From assembly GCA_905331475.1 (NCBI GenBank), contig CAJNYU010003034.1, positions 1 to 64,000 on the forward strand: 64,000 nt of DNA. Reading direction: 5' to 3'. The notes under the pieces are model-generated. The model worked only from the letters and a program-made list of their open reading frames with translations. It was not told the DNA's origin and made no database searches. This stretch comes from Rotaria socialis. Lineage: Eukaryota > Rotifera > Eurotatoria > Philodinida > Philodinidae. The position numbers and the translations under genes were made by a program. This document shows positions 63,973 to 64,000 of the stretch, in pieces; within the stretch, counting starts at the first letter, position 1; every line of letters starts with the position of its first letter.

Positions 63973-64000
63973 ATTCTGTTCTTTTTCAAAATCCACTGTC

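Overview
This is nuclear DNA from an animal with a compact, AT-rich, intron-dense genome. Thirteen of the fifteen genes found are split into many exons by introns mostly 45-70 bp long with GT-AG ends. The gene set is metazoan: MEIS/homothorax, Kidins220, CCM2, polycystin-2-like channel, Chibby, MEAK7-like TLDc protein and a SLC17 transporter. Tiny introns, low GC, very short 5' leaders and orphan 3' splice sites beside start codons fit a bdelloid rotifer (Adineta/Rotaria type). That assignment is inference, not proof.

Layout. 1-2162: gene-free. 2163-11154 (-): a MEIS/homothorax TALE homeobox gene with unusually long introns and microexons. 11155-16846: a 5.7 kb gene-poor stretch with microsatellites and a ~475 bp fold-back element. 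16847-23426 (-): secreted ferritin, secreted cyclophilin, DDX3/belle helicase. 24426-32582 (-): Kidins220 and a MEAK7-like TLDc protein. 32848-33422: a degenerate inverted-repeat element. 34296-39157 (-): RTEL1, carrying a 176 bp MITE with an intact 8 bp target duplication. 39651-43558: Chibby (-), TRAPPC2L (+) and a polycystin-2-like channel (-). 44495-52513 (-): MCMDC2, CCM2 and PLAA in tight head-to-tail order. 53168-55452 (+): eIF4A. 55453-58477: gene-free. 58478-60406 (-): ST13/Hip. 61107-61703 (+): an unrecognised 198-aa protein. 61756-63700 (-): a SLC17/sialin-type transporter. The end holds a 51 bp tandem repeat.

The genes form no single pathway. Functional echoes: DDX3 and eIF4A both act in translation initiation; cyclophilin and ST13 in protein folding; RTEL1 and MCMDC2 in DNA repair/recombination; Chibby and the polycystin channel in cilia. 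Spacings of 114-251 bp between same-strand genes, together with the orphan splice acceptors, suggest that some pairs are co-transcribed and resolved by spliced-leader trans-splicing. No CRISPR, rRNA or tRNA was seen, and nothing looks like a wholly new multi-gene system. The items most worth checking are the trans-splicing/operon signal, the MEIS microexons, the changed selectivity filter of the polycystin channel, the MITE seated in a splice donor, and an unresolved exon junction in MCMDC2. All exon boundaries were placed by hand from splice consensus, reading frame and family resemblance.
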